From positions 23,490,976-23,554,975 of the forward strand of contig CM022672.1 in the NCBI GenBank assembly GCA_012295275.1: a DNA stretch of 64,000 nucleotides, written 5' to 3'. The notes under the pieces are model-generated. The model saw only the letters and a program-made list of their open reading frames with translations, did not search any database and had not been told where the DNA came from. Positions 26,841-45,887 of the stretch are shown here, piece after piece. Position 1 is the stretch's first letter. Each line of letters starts with the position of its first letter. This stretch comes from Chrysomallon squamiferum. Taxonomy: Eukaryota > Mollusca > Gastropoda > Neomphalida > Peltospiridae. The translations under genes and the position numbers were made by a program.

Positions 26841-28740
26841 TATATGTGTGTATGTGTATATATATATATATATACCAAAAAAAAGACAACAAAACAATAT
26901 ATACATATATATGTATGTATGTATTGTTTTGTTGTTGTTTTTTGTCAGAGCTCTGAGTGGTGATATAATCTGAATTTTGCTTGGTCGTTTAACAAAAATT
27001 CATTACTGCTGTACTCTAACTGTACTGGGTCTGAAAATGCAGTTTTATTTGATCACCAATAGTATTGCTAGCATGGATACCTGTAGTTAAAGTGTACATG
27101 TGGCGGTCGTCACAAAGTGTGATACAAAACAACACTGTTGCTAAACACATTAAAACTCGTTTCTTCATTGAAGCGTGAGTCGTGACGGTCTAGCGGTGTT
27201 TACTGACTACAACAATCCGTCTGCCAATGTATGCGATGACGTAACGATTACAGAGAGGTGATGGTCATTCTGGCTCTTTTCTTTAATAAATTAATTAAGA
27301 CTGGAAGGAGCGGCAATCAGAAAAGAAAGAAAGGGGAGAAAAACAACAGCTATGAAATAATAATAAAACGTATGTTGAAAATATTAAGAAAATATTTTGA
27401 CGGTTTCTGCATATCATCAAAAGTACACTTTAAAACACAGACTTAACTGACGAATGAGTGATGTATTATTATGATAATTAATTATTTAATTTATATCGAA
27501 TGTCAGTACACACAGATATATTGTTGTTAATGTCTTCCGAATGGTGAGTAAAGTGGGATCATAAAATCTTGCTAAGCCTAGTTTGCTGAACTGTTCTTTA
27601 ATTTGTTGCTACATCGCATTCATAAAACTTTTCTAACAGTGTGTCTGCATGTGTGTGTGTATATATTCTGGATACATAATTACTTTTTACAAGTTATTTT
27701 TTATTATTTATTTATTTATTTACAGTTCAATCGTAAGTAATTAATGACGAAGGACAGTAAAACCTCTTTATTAGGCCAGCATCAGTTTTGGCGTATGATT
27801 AATTCGCTGAGATCATGAATTACTACCTGCCTTTATAATAGCCCCAAAATAGCCGAGCCTGTTTCCCCGCTTGTTTTAGAGAATAACAAAAAGTATGCTG
27901 ATTTTAGACCCGTTTATTTCCGATCGTTCGATAAGCTTGAAAATATTAACGAACGAATTTAGGAAGAAAAAAAATTCTAATCGTTGAATCGTTGGTGGAT
28001 GGGAAAAAAGTCATAGAAAAAAGTCACAATTTAGTACAGAAAAAAAAATCGCAATTTTTATATACATCGCTTCTATTTTTATCATTGTCTCGAAGAAGTG
28101 CATGATAGATTTTGGTATCTGTTTGTTGTCAAATTATTAATACCAAGAAATCAATACGAAATCGCATGTTGTTTTGCAAAACAAGTCACGAGAAAAGAGG
28201 GGGAGTAAATTTTTTTTTTTTTTTTTTTTTGTTCTGGTACTTTTTTTTTTTAAAACGTTGTTCAAGGGTTTAATATTTCAAAATAATAACAAAGAAAAAA
28301 AAAAGAAGATGTTGTTTAGAAAGGATCTTCATTATGACCCTTGTTGTCACATGTTCAGGGAATGGACATTTGACAATACACATGATCAGCTAATTGCAAC
28401 AACACCATAAAATAAAAGGTACAAAATTTTTGAAAATAACTATAATGAAAAATATAGTTTGTATTCAACAAATATGACGAGAAATATAACTGATTTGTAT
28501 GATTTAAATAGTCTTGATGATTGTAGACAAGATAGGCTGATGGCGGTTTATCCGGTAATTTTACTAAATGTTTGCATTGCTGTGTGTCTCCTGAATCTTT
28601 GGTAGGTGGCAGATGCCGGTGGGGATCTGTAAAACCAGGTACATTTATGAATATTTAAAAAGAGACAATCCGTAATCAAACGGGTTTTGGACGATAAACG
28701 GACGGTTAGTGATATACAAGAGGACGTTATAAACAAGTTT
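26841..28740. other. Intergenic sequence, nothing recognised
   Basis: AT-rich sequence with poly(T) and poly(A) runs (about 28208-28250 and 28296-28310) and no convincing coding frame. Confidence 0.6.
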
Positions 28741-28750
28741 GACTCTATAA

Positions 28751-29017
28751 TAGTGGTTCCCAAACTTTTTCGCTCCATGCCCCACCTCAACATCTAAAAA
28801 ATGTTTTTGTCCCACTTTGATATAAAAACAAAAAAAGTTTTGTAAAACTGTATTTACTGTGAAATGAAGTGGAAATCCTTTAAGTAAACAAACTGCTCGT
28901 ATGTGCTGCCAGATACACGATAACATGCGTAGACGAAGTGTAACTGGAAGTTTGGTCGTATTATATCACTTTCAAATTGCACCCTGTGGGGTGTGCGCAC
29001 CACGTTGGGAATCACTG
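28751..29017. mobile_element. hAT-type non-autonomous element (MITE), 267 bp
   Basis: The left end reads TAGTGGTTCCCAAACTTTTT and the right end, reversed, CAGTGATTCCCAACGTGGTG followed by GCGCACACCCCAC. These are the characteristic CAGTGGTTCCCAA ends of hAT/Charlie-like elements. Flanking 8-mers CTCTATAA and GTCTGTAA match at 6 of 8 positions, consistent with an aged 8-bp target duplication. There is no transposase. Confidence 0.8.
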
Positions 29018-29603
29018 GTCTGTAACAATAAAAAGACATTTTTATATATATATGACTGATTTTGTGAATGTAGTAATTGTTTCTTAATGCCCGGATTACA
29101 CCGTTTATGACTGATCAGCAATGCATTTATATTATCTGCCAGCATTTTATTACCCTTGAAGAAATTATAGTAGACTGATGCTTCAGAAGATTTATTCTTC
29201 AATACATGACAGGAAACATTTCTTTTTATTATAGAAGCGCTTAAAAAACTGAGACTTCAGAGAAGGGTCATCAATAAATTATTGTTATATTTACAATGAT
29301 TATTTATCAGTTTGTTTTCAGAATATTATCGATGTTTGTTCATTTTGTCGTTGTATTCTTAAATATTTATTCTTTCATTAAATTATTGTAAACCATTTTG
29401 TAGTTGCTGCTTTTTGTTTTTTCATTGGTACATAATACATAAAGACTGATAATTAATTGTCTACAATTTTAAAAATATATACCTTTTTGATGTTGTTGAT
29501 TAAAACATTATTTTTATACTAACGTACTTAGTATAATTTATATAGATTACTTGTTTTATTGACTATTTTCTCTATGAAGAAGATAAATGACTTGACTATA
29601 TAA

Positions 29604-29690
<87 letters not shown>
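29604..29690. repeat. Self-complementary (AAT)n-(ATT)n microsatellite
   Basis: About 38 bp of AAT units switch directly to about 48 bp of ATT units, giving a long potential hairpin. Confidence 0.95.
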
Positions 29691-29692
<2 letters not shown>

Positions 29693-29903
29693 CAACGATA
29701 ATAAAAATATATAATATTTCGAAATATTTTCGTATTTATTTTTATTTCATTAATCTAACTGTTACAAACGAAAAAGAAAAATTGAGAAGAACTACCAGTG
29801 TTTCATTTAATGAGATCGCGTTTTGTACGAGCTTGTTGTGAATAATTTAGGATTAATATTTTATCATGCTAGACGCAGGAAAATATCAGCTGCTTATACT
29901 GGA

Positions 29904-30165
29904 TAGCAGTTTCTATTTCGCGATCTTGGTTAAACATTTAAAACGATGCTCTTCGTTTTGCCAAGACTATACATAAAATAGTAGTTTCTATTTCGCGGTC
30001 TTAGTTAAAAATTTAGAGCGATGTTTTTTCTTTTGCCGAACTACGTATAAGATAATATTTTTCTCTTTCGCTATGTTAGATAAACATTTAAAACGTTGCC
30101 CGATCCATGCATATCACAAAAAAATATATATATTTCGTGTTGAACATTTAAAATGATTCTGCTAA
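29904..30165. repeat. Degenerate tandem repeat, period about 75 bp, 3-4 copies
   Basis: Shared motifs per unit are TTTCTATTTCGC, TTAAACATTTAAAACGATG and CTTTTGCC. Copies start near 29908, 29985, 30056 and 30130; the last is partial. Confidence 0.75.
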
Positions 30166-31099
30166 CGTTCTAGAACAGTCATCAAACCAAACTACTACCG
30201 TTATGATTCAAGGCTACTTAATCAATTAATAGCATGAACTGTAGGGCAGAGTCGTTTTCGTGGAACATCCAATTAGGAACACCAGTCATCACTTGCGATT
30301 ATTTTGGGCAGCACATTGTAAAGTGTCGCAACGATCCACAGATACACATGTCAGTGACGTGGACTCTGCAAATAGCACCAACGTCATTATCATGCAATGA
30401 CAGATAAATTTATACGCTGTAAAGTGTTCACTGCTGTTTTCATATTTATTTTCTGATATTTCGGTAAAAACTAACATTTTCTTTAAAAAGACAGGTTACG
30501 CAATATGTTAAATAAAATCTGGAAACCTTTATTTCTTAGGTGGAACTAAAAAACTCAAAATCTTTTCATAAATTATTTCATCTGATTGCATTCCAAGTTT
30601 AGTATGCTGAAACAGGTTCACCATAGCTAAAAGAATACAGCTGACTACATATCATACCTACATCACAATATTTCACTGAAGAAAAAAATACATGTATAAG
30701 AGAATGTTATATACAATGAAATGAAATATTAAAATTTTTGTTTCTTTTTTTAACAACATTTCAGCACATTTTAACTTCAGTTATTATTAGATATGAATAA
30801 TGTTTGTTTTACTATTGCCGCTGTCCTGTAGGTTACTATTATCAGTTAGAAGCAAGGAGCATTTTACAAGAATCTTTCTGAAGAGAGTATTGGTTCTAAC
30901 TTCAATCATATCTTGGCTCTGCGTCCTGCAACCTGTTACATACAGAAGGGCTGAATACACTTTATATAACACAAATTTCACTGTTTTTTTTTTTTTTATA
31001 ACTATAAGTCAAACGTGGAAAATTATTAAGGATATTTTTGCCTTAGCAGCAAGGAATATTTTATATGCAGTTATATAAATCTGTTATAACATATTACCT

Positions 31100-31162
31100 G
31101 TATATTATATTATATTATATTATATTATATTATATTATATTATATTATATTATATTATATTA
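31100..31162. repeat. (TATAT)n pentanucleotide microsatellite
   Basis: About twelve units of a 5-bp ATTAT/TATAT repeat. Confidence 0.9.
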
Positions 31163-32639
31163 TGTACAACTGTCCATAAACATAATCAGTAACACCCTGG
31201 CCTTAAATACGATAATTGTAAGCAACCTCCAAGAGCGAGAAATAACCCAGTGGAATATGGTCGTCTGCTATGTTAAAGAAATGTACATTAATATTTTCAT
31301 TCAGGAGAAACCACCTGCTGTTTTACATTTGGCTAATTAGTAATGGTTATAAAACAGAGTTGTTTATCCATAATTTTTTCTGGAGCATAATAACAAACAC
31401 CACAGAGTAAGAAGAAAAAAAGGAATCCCTTTCTTTCGCTATATTATCACAATGAGTCTGCACAAGAAAAAGGAAGTAGACAATAAAAATATAGGATTTA
31501 AAGAATTACTTATTATGTAACGATACATTTACACTTCGTAGGCAGCAAATAAATAATATGCCATGTTCATTGTCATATTATTGACAGTTCATAATATACC
31601 AAAATTATTTACGTTAGAAAATCATCCTAATGAAATACAGAAGGGAAAAAAAATCTTTATTGAATTTGCCTGTATTATTTAATTTCAAGCATATTAAAAT
31701 AAGTTTATGGCTGAAAACCTGATATAATTCGCTGTAAGTAATGATCAAGCAAGCCTCGTGTAATCACCAAGAGCACTGTAGCAGCTAGTTCAAACACAGA
31801 ATTATTCAGACACCCAGTCTTTTTTACGCATTACGAAGCATCAAGAAGCAAGCCAGCTGTTATAACAGATTCCCAAGTTGCGTTTGTTTGAATCTCTCTG
31901 CTAGAGCACATGCAAGATAGGATAGTAAATATAATAACCAAACCTTATCTCTCTTCGTTTGAAACAAGGCTCAAATTGTCAAGATACTGCAAGGGGGAGT
32001 AACTAGCCCATTTCAGCTTTTCTGTGTCAAGCAAAATAAAATATATGGTTATAATTAACAGAATGTATTTTTTTTTTTTTTTAATAATAATATTAATTTT
32101 ATAAAATGCAGTGAATTATATCTATATATATATATATATATCTTAAGTTGCTGTAAATATTCTTCTTTTTTTTTAACAGTTTACTGCTGCCTTGAAAGTC
32201 TGGGCAAAACAAAATAATACATGTTTTAAAGAAAACCGTAAAATATTAATCTGAAATGATAATGTCTGTAATGTTTAATGTTTTTTCTTCAGAAGCAATC
32301 GGTATAGACACTTTCGCCATTATTATTAATCATAGCCAGTGAAACACTTTCAACGCGTTAAACAGATTTCAAATAAGTGATAAGAACGTCATTCTAGCTA
32401 ATAATGGCAGTCAATTTTAAGAAGCATCGCGACATCTCTCCATCTGTAACAAAAAAAACACTAAAAAATCGATTAAAATAAATGACAAAACGATAGCTTG
32501 TTTTAATAAACGGCTATTAATTTTAATCATCACGATCACGGCATTTTGTTTTCTCGTAAACGTAAAAGCATATTAAACTTTATTTTGAAAGTTTTTACTT
32601 TATGTGGAAAAGGACAGAGTAAGAAAATCATTTTCAAAC

Positions 32640-32840
32640 TAAATTAAATGTTCAGATTAATGTGCGTGATGACGGCTCTTTTGCCGAAAGCACATTTATC
32701 ATTGTAAATGAACGTCTAATTCAGTATTCATGTACGAATGCTGGCTTCTTTCACGCAAATGTCGCCAATTTCTCTTTCCGGCATAGCCCGGCCCCACTTG
32801 CATTATTCATTCATTAATTTATTTGTTTGTTAAATATACC
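32640..32840. other. Base-balanced non-coding segment, possible regulatory element
   Basis: This repeat-free segment is less AT-rich than its flanks, with several CpGs, a short inverted GGCTCTTTTGCCGAAAGC motif and ATTA-core motifs at its right end. No coding frame. Enhancer-like by composition only. It lies about 2 kb upstream of the AKH promoter candidate. Confidence 0.25.
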
Positions 32841-33519
32841 GCTTAAGTTCTTTCAAGCAGTAGTTGTGAGTTAGACGCCTTTGGGAAAACACATAGAAAT
32901 TTGTACAGGTAAGTAAACAAGTTCTTAAGAGAAAAAGTCTGTTTAAGATTTTTTCTTCTTTTTTTTTCAATATTTATTTTTAAATAAGATATAGGATGCT
33001 AGATTTAAATTCTTTCTTGACTTCATTTTTTTTAGTAGGCAAAATAGACTGTTCAAGTCAATTTTCTTTATCTCCTATAGAAAGCTAAACGGTTTGTTTC
33101 AAAGGCTTCGTGTATTTTTGAAGAGTAAACACGTTGGAGTTAAGCAAAGATTTGTTTTAAAGATTTTTTTTTTTTTTTTATTTTTACGGAAGAAAGTTTG
33201 CAAAGCGTTGGCAAAGCATTTATTTTCGGATTGCTTGCTAACCTTCGAATAAATGATCAAGTTTATTTTATAATGAAATACTGGGAAAAATAGTTTTGAT
33301 ATTTTTTCGACGAGATGTTCTGAATTATAGACATTTGTCACTTAAATTAGGATTTCACTACAAATATTTTTAAATATCTTTAAACTAATACCAAATATTT
33401 TCACTTTGTTTGGCAGCATTTATTAACTATTTTATTAAACTTGAATAGTTATAACACTGGCAAATATGTCTTGCTCTCTCTTTCTCTTTCTGTGTGTGTG
33501 TATGTGTGGTGTATGTGGG

Positions 33520-33604
<85 letters not shown>

Positions 33605-33610
33605 GACACA
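33520..33610. repeat. Compound (TG)n-(TA)n-(CA)n microsatellite
   Basis: TG, TA and CA runs in sequence form a self-complementary tract of about 90 bp. Confidence 0.95.
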
Positions 33611-33996
33611 TGGTCGTTATAAAGTCCTTGTGCAATTTTAAATTTTTCTTCTTCATCCTTTCTTGATCCTATTCTCTTGAAATAAGATGATGCGATGTTA
33701 CACACACAAAGACACCAGCAGTCACACACCTAGCAAATACACATGCGAACGTTGACCTTCATTTGCATTTATTCTAACGAGTTGGCCATCTGTCTGTCAC
33801 TTTGACTCGATATTGATACGTACATTGATTAAAATAAATATTTAAATTTAATTATCCTGCCATGATTTTGTTTTCTGTGATATACTCGCTTCGAGCACAG
33901 TATTATTATTATTATTATTTAAATTATTTGTTTATATTCATAAATTTTGGAGGACTTAAAATTGACCTCGATATACGTAATGTCAGTTTCTGGCTA

Positions 33997-34628
33997 GCTT
34001 TTTATTCCGGGGTGTGTTTAAACATTCATTTGCAGTTTTCCACTTTTTGATGGAGCGACTTTGACTATCATTCGTAGAATCCGTTATTTTAGCTGTTTTT
34101 GGTGAACTGTGATTGAGAAAAAGCTAGAGATCTAGAGTGAAATTTTATCATTTAATTAACAGATTTTGGAAATTTAAGTTTTTTATTCCGGGGTATGTTT
34201 AAACATTAATTTGCAGTTTCCCACTTTTTGACTATCATTCGTAGAATCGGTTATTTTTGCTGTTATTGGTGAACTGTGATTGAGAAAAAGCTTCAAGAGA
34301 ACTAGATTCCGTTACATCATTTAATTAAAATTGATTTTGGAAATTTAAATTTTTTTTTTCGGAAATGTTTAAATATTAATTTGCAGTTTCTAGAGATTTT
34401 GACTATCATTTTATCATTTTATTTTTGATTTTGAAAATTTAAAACTTTTATTCCGGGTTATGTTTAAACATTCAGATTCCAGTTTCCCAGAATTTTGATG
34501 GATAAAATTTGATCATTCGTAGAATCAACAAATTTTTTTATGAAATTGCGAATTAACTGTGATTGAGAAAAAGCTAGAGATCTAGAGAGAAATTTTATCA
34601 TTTAATTAACAGATTTTGGAAATGTAAA
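33997..34628. repeat. Tandem repeat, period about 175 bp, four copies, ending at the AKH TATA box
   Basis: Each unit begins TTTTATTCCGGGGTATGTTT, continues with AACATTMATTTGCAGTTT and GACTATCATTCGTAGAATC, then GAACTGTGATTGAGAAAAAG and GATTTTGGAAATTTAAA. Copies start near 33997, 34178, 34350 (internally deleted) and 34447. The last unit ends 18 bp before the TATA box at 34646. Confidence 0.85.
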
Positions 34629-34645
34629 GTTTTGCATGGTGATGA

Positions 34646-34693
34646 TATAAAAAGCCGTTGCAGGCATTCGATTAGCTTACAGAGCAAACCATG
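34646..34693 (+). promoter_or_regulatory. Candidate core promoter of the AKH gene
   Basis: TATAAAAAG at 34646-34654 in a GC-bounded context, with likely transcription start near 34676. The AKH coding exon begins 1.2 kb downstream behind an acceptor-like TCTGATCAG, so a 5' UTR intron is implied; possible donors here (GTATTT at 34694) are weak. This is placed by spacing and by analogy with the third precursor gene, whose TATA box and first exon are also split from its coding exon. Confidence 0.4.
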
Positions 34694-35516
34694 GTATTTC
34701 AGAAAACTAGTTTACTTATAAAAAAATGAACTATTTAATACACATTAATAAAAAATTTTAGGTGCTTCAGAAATTTTAAAAATATAAAATAAAATATGAG
34801 AAAATAAATCAAACGTACTTTTTCCGATCATTTAAACCTGTCATAAGGAGTGCAATAATATACATACTGTTTTAAAAGATGTTGCTGCTTTTCACTAAGA
34901 GTAGAGTTTCTTCTCTAAGTTGTTGGAAATGATTACATAATTTATTCCTAGTATTGTTATTATTTAAATGTAATGTCGCTAAGAAAAAATAATAATATTT
35001 ACATAACAATGGTGTTAATTTTTTGTATTTAGATTGACACATTAGATTGAAAATTGACACATTTATAGGTTTTTCTTTTCTATTTCTTTTCTTTTTGTCT
35101 AGAAATCAGTTTTTTGTTATTGTTATTTCTATGGTGAGAGGAAAGGGTGATAGATAACTTTAGCGAACTCGAATTGCCAGATACTGACGCTAGTAACCAA
35201 TGAATGCAACAAAAATGTGTTTTTATGTGCTTACAGTTTAAAACAAACCGAATAAGATAAGTCAGAATAAAATTTAAAAATTATTAGAAAGAGAAAACAT
35301 AGCTGGATAATATTCAACATCTATAAATGTGTAAATGTCAAACACTCAAACAGGGAAGACAAATTATATTTTATGCGTCTGTAAAACATTTACCAAAAAT
35401 CAGTGTAGCTGTAACTGAACTATTCATTATAGCATGGTCTTTCAAGACAATATTTTACGATGATTGCAGTTTGATTCACCGTTGATATTCTTAGTATTCC
35501 TTCAGTAATCCGTTTC

Positions 35517-35866
35517 AGATATGCCCTTTGCTAAATTAATTTCAAATCCATCTTGACATATATTAATTTATTCGTTTCTGAAAGGTCCTTCGCTAAACTC
35601 TTTGCAATCTCTTTGATTAAAAAAAAAGAAGTCCTTATTACTTCCAGAAATGGCCTTTGCTAAACTGTTTGTAACTGCACCCTAAAAGATGTTAATTCAT
35701 TCGTTTCTGATATGGTCTTCGCTAAACACGTTGTGATATTTGCTGAACATACGTTTACTCTTTCTTTTCACAAATAGCCAATGCTAACTGTTTGTATTTG
35801 CTCTGTTAAACATGTGTTTATCTATTCGTTCTGATCAGAAATGGCCTTCGCTAAGCTGCTTGTGGT
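35517..35866 (+). repeat. Six degenerate ~63-bp tandem copies of the AKH start-codon segment
   Basis: Copies of TTTCTGAAATGGCCTTCGCT plus AAACTGTTTGTA lie with ATG-equivalent positions at 35523, 35583, 35650, 35712, 35774 and the real start 35841 (steps 60, 67, 62, 62, 67). Translated starts are MPFAKLIS, (R)SFAKLFAIS, MAFAKLFVTAP-stop, MVFAKHVVIF, IANANCLYL and the true MAFAKLLVVV. Copy 3 even has a better acceptor-like sequence (TTACTTCCAG) than the functional one, but stops after 11 codons. Confidence 0.85.
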
Positions 35867-36029
35867 TGTCTTTCTTCTGGTCTGCGTCATTTCTCAGTCT
35901 CGCTGTCAGATCAATTTCTCTCCGACATGGGGAACTGGAAAGAGAAGCCTGCCACTCTTTGAGCAGCAAAGATCTTGCCTGGGCAAATCCGACATGAGAA
36001 TTTTATACAATCTCGTCAAAATAATACAG
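35841..36029 (+). CDS. AKH: Adipokinetic hormone (AKH) precursor, first coding exon
   Basis: This encodes a mollusc-type AKH precursor of the GnRH/AKH/corazonin superfamily; it would be secreted and act through a G-protein-coupled receptor. The exon has 63 codons. Residues 1-22 are a signal peptide (MAFAKLLVVV...SRC). Residues 23-32 are the mature peptide QINFSPTWGT; Gln would cyclise to pyroglutamate, G33 is the amide donor and KR (34-35) the cleavage site. It fits the AKH pattern pQ-x-x-F-S-x-x-W-G and resembles known gastropod AKHs. The associated peptide has Cys46 and ends LYNLVKIIQ at a CAG/GTAACA donor (36029/36030) in phase 0. An acceptor-like TCTGATCAG lies two bases before the ATG. 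Very secure identity. Confidence 0.95.
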
Positions 36030-36536
36030 GTAACATTTTTTTTTTTTTTTTTTTTTTTTTTTGCACACATTTTTTATTTGATTTTGTCTTTCACACCTTC
36101 CGATTCTAAATAGTGTATACAACTGGTGCATTATTTAGATTCAGTACTGCACTATGAAATGTTTATTATAATGCTTAATAAAATCCGCAACAGCTCCAGA
36201 AAAAGTGGTAATAGTAGTTGTAAAAATGGTACTAGTATTAGTGGTAATACTATTAGTATTAGTAGTATTTGTAATGGCTGAATAGTAGTAATAGCAGCAA
36301 CAGCAGCAGCAGTAGTAGTAACAGCAACAGGAATCACGTTTAAAAGCCAAGGCAACAGAACAATTAATTTCATTATCATCATCATCATCATCTTCAATGT
36401 ACATACATATTATTATATTTATTATAATTATTATCATTAACCAGTAATATCGTACGGAGAGGTTATAAAATTACTATTATTTATTTAGTAAGTTTGTTTG
36501 CTATTACTAATCAGATTTGTAATTTGTATCTTACAG

Positions 36537-36599
36537 AAAGAATCAGAACTGATGATTTCGTGTTTAAATGGTGAAGATGAACTCATGAAACAGCAGTAA
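36537..36599 (+). CDS. AKH: AKH precursor, terminal coding exon
   Basis: After the acceptor TATCTTACAG (36527-36536) the phase-0 frame reads KESELMISC, then LNGEDELMKQQ and stop: 20 codons plus TAA, 63 nt. It completes an 83-residue precursor and supplies the second Cys of the associated peptide (25 residues between the two). The intron is 507 bp and contains poly(T) and degenerate trinucleotide repeats. The exon length and Cys position are the same as in the last exon of the third precursor (51059-51121). Confidence 0.85.
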   Translation, partial: KESELMISCLNGEDELMKQQ

Positions 36600-36639
36600 T
36601 AGCTTTGTCGACATGTACGTTATTAATGGTAAATTTACC

Positions 36640-37509
36640 TATATGTATGTTACTAGAGATATCTTCAGCGGGACCTAACTTGTTAGCTAGAACTTTATCT
36701 GCAGGTATTCTGCAAGGGATATCTTTATAAAATGCCTACATTATTATAACTTTGACTACATGTACGTTATCAGCGATATCTTTATCGATACGTATGCAGT
36801 TAGTAAAAACTTCATTTACTTGTATCTTAATAGTGATATCTTTATCTTCACCTTCATAAAATTGTCTGCATCTTTGTTAGTAGCTCAACTGTATCTACAC
36901 ATTCATTACTAGGCATAATCGTATATATACATTAGTTACATACATAACTTAACCAATAACGTCGTTAGTAGCCATAGCATGTCGCTATTAACATAACTTG
37001 ATCTACGTTTTCGCTACTAGCTCTAACATTAACTACAAAGTCGTTACTAGCATAACTGTATCTTCACCTTCTTTACTAGAATAACTGTCCTACACACTCG
37101 TTACTCTCCATAACTATACCTGCATCTTATTTAATAACCATAACGTTATCTAAACCTTCGTTAATAGCCATGACTTTATCTACATTTAATTTAATATAAC
37201 TTTATATACAGCTTTGTTACTTACCACAACTTTATCTATTTAGTTACCAGCATAACTTCACCTACAACTTAGCTGCCAGCATAACTTCACCTACAACTTA
37301 GCTGCCAGCATAACTTCACCTACAACTTAGTTACCAGCATAACTTCACCTACAACTTAGTTACCAGCATAACTTCACCTACAACTTAGTTACCAGCATAA
37401 CTTCACCTACAATTTCGTTACTAGCCATGATTTTACCTACATTTTCGTTGGTAGCGAGAACGTTATCTAAACCTTCGTTACTAGCAATGTGATACACGTA
37501 CGTTGTTTC

Positions 37510-37510
<1 letters not shown>
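36640..37510. repeat. Minisatellite, unit about 29 bp
   Basis: The core at about 37225-37415 has six to seven near-identical units of CATAACTTCACCTACAACTT plus AGTTACCAG. Outward to about 36640 and 37510 the units become degenerate (GTTACTAGCCATAAC / TATCTACA). It lies directly 3' of the AKH terminal exon. Confidence 0.85.
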
Positions 37511-44177
<6,667 letters not shown>

Positions 44178-44303
44178 TATAAATAGACTTGTCGGAGAAA
44201 AAAATAAAATTGCCTTTTGATCTGATAATTTTGTTCCATACCAATCTGGCCGTGATATCTCCTTAACAGAGATCTTGCCATTTGAAGACGAATTGCGATA
44301 TGG
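44178..44303 (+). promoter_or_regulatory. Promoter and 5' exon of the third (AKH-like) precursor gene
   Basis: TATAAATAG at 44178-44186 predicts transcription start near 44208. About 95 nt later a consensus donor GTAAGTATT begins at 44304. The exon ends ...GATATGG. Joined to the acceptor at 47901, its last four bases ATGG plus TGACAATGGTG give an in-frame M-V-T-M-V-R-F, so translation may begin in this exon rather than at 47907. Without transcripts the link between this exon and the coding exon is inferred from spacing, strand and frame. Confidence 0.5.
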
Positions 44304-44615
44304 GTAAGTATTGACTTGTTGATGTTTTAGAAGCCGAAAAAAAGTTATTAAAATCCTTTATCTAAATTTTATGTCGCAATAAAACAAAAGAAAGACGTGA
44401 TAGCTGTCTAGATTTAATGTAATATTTATGAACTCTATCAAATGTGTCTCGCTGTAATACTATTTTAGCGTCGTTTATTTTGTCATAAATTTTTTATTAA
44501 TATATTTCGAACAAGTTATTTATTTTTCTTTTTTTATTCATTTATTTCATATATTATTTATCTATTTTATTGTAGTCAACAGATTTAAAAGATTTATTCT
44601 TTCCTTTCAGTTATA

Positions 44616-44620
<5 letters not shown>

Positions 44621-44698
<78 letters not shown>
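44621..44698. repeat. (CT)n microsatellite
   Basis: A pure CT run of about 78 bp inside the presumed first intron of the third precursor gene. Confidence 0.95.
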
Positions 44699-44699
<1 letters not shown>

Positions 44700-45616
44700 A
44701 TAATATATAACTGTTTCAGATTATTTTTCATCACATACAGTGAATTGTATTTGGAGAAATATGATTTTTTTTTTTTGTTAGTTGTCTTTTTTGTCTATTT
44801 ACTGTATATATATATATATATACACACACACACAGTACTGGTAGCAAATGACTAAGTTTCATAACATGATTGAATCTGTATTGCAGAAAAAAAAATTTTA
44901 AAAGCATTTGGGAGATCAAAATATGGCTTTATCAATTTTATTAGTGTATAAATATAAATATTTATATCTTAACAATTTTATTGATATGTATGTTACTAAA
45001 GTTCTTTTCTCCGCCAACTAAGCAACCATTTTGAAAAATGGCAACCATTTCCTGTAAATAGCATAGTTTGATTCAAAATACAATATCGTTAGTGCTAAGT
45101 TTCGGGTTTCTATCTAATTTAAGGATTAATATTTTAATTTTTTTCTGCCCAAAAGTCTGTATTTTAATACCAATGGACCACATTTTGATTCTCACGAAAC
45201 CAAAACTCTTTATAAAAACAAAAACTATATCACAGTCTTCATATGGTATTTATCTCATTTTGAAGATGGTAAAAACAACATTAAAAAAAATATCGGTTCG
45301 GTAAGATATTTTTCAGTTTCATCTTAGCATTTAGGAAGTTGTTGGGTTCTTTTAATTATTCTCGAACTGGAATTATGTCAAATGCTAATGATCCACGAAA
45401 AAGTGCTGTGTAGTGTATTTTCTTCGCTTGCCTCTATTCTACAAATCGTTTTTTGCGGAGAGTAACGTGTGTGTGTGTGTGTGTGTGTGTGTGGTATTAT
45501 AAGGTATAATATGTGTGGTGGAGTATGGTATAGTATATATTTATGTTTGTGCATATCTGGGTCTGCCTGTCTATTTAACTCTATAAACTTGTAAATTATC
45601 TCTCTTGCCATTAATT

Positions 45617-45647
<31 letters not shown>

Positions 45648-45887
45648 TCAAATATGTTAATTTTAAAAGAAAGAAAAATTCAGATTTAAAAAAATAATGA
45701 AATGAAAGAAACGCCAAAAAATGGCAGTTAGAAATGCTGATTCGTCAAAACCTCCTTCTGCAGCAATCGATGCGAGCAGTTTAAGGGAAATCGTAATAAA
45801 AATACACGGCGATCCATGACATTGTTTCAATACGTTAATCACTTCCTAACAGAGTTACATTATATAATGAAATGGCATTACAAAATA

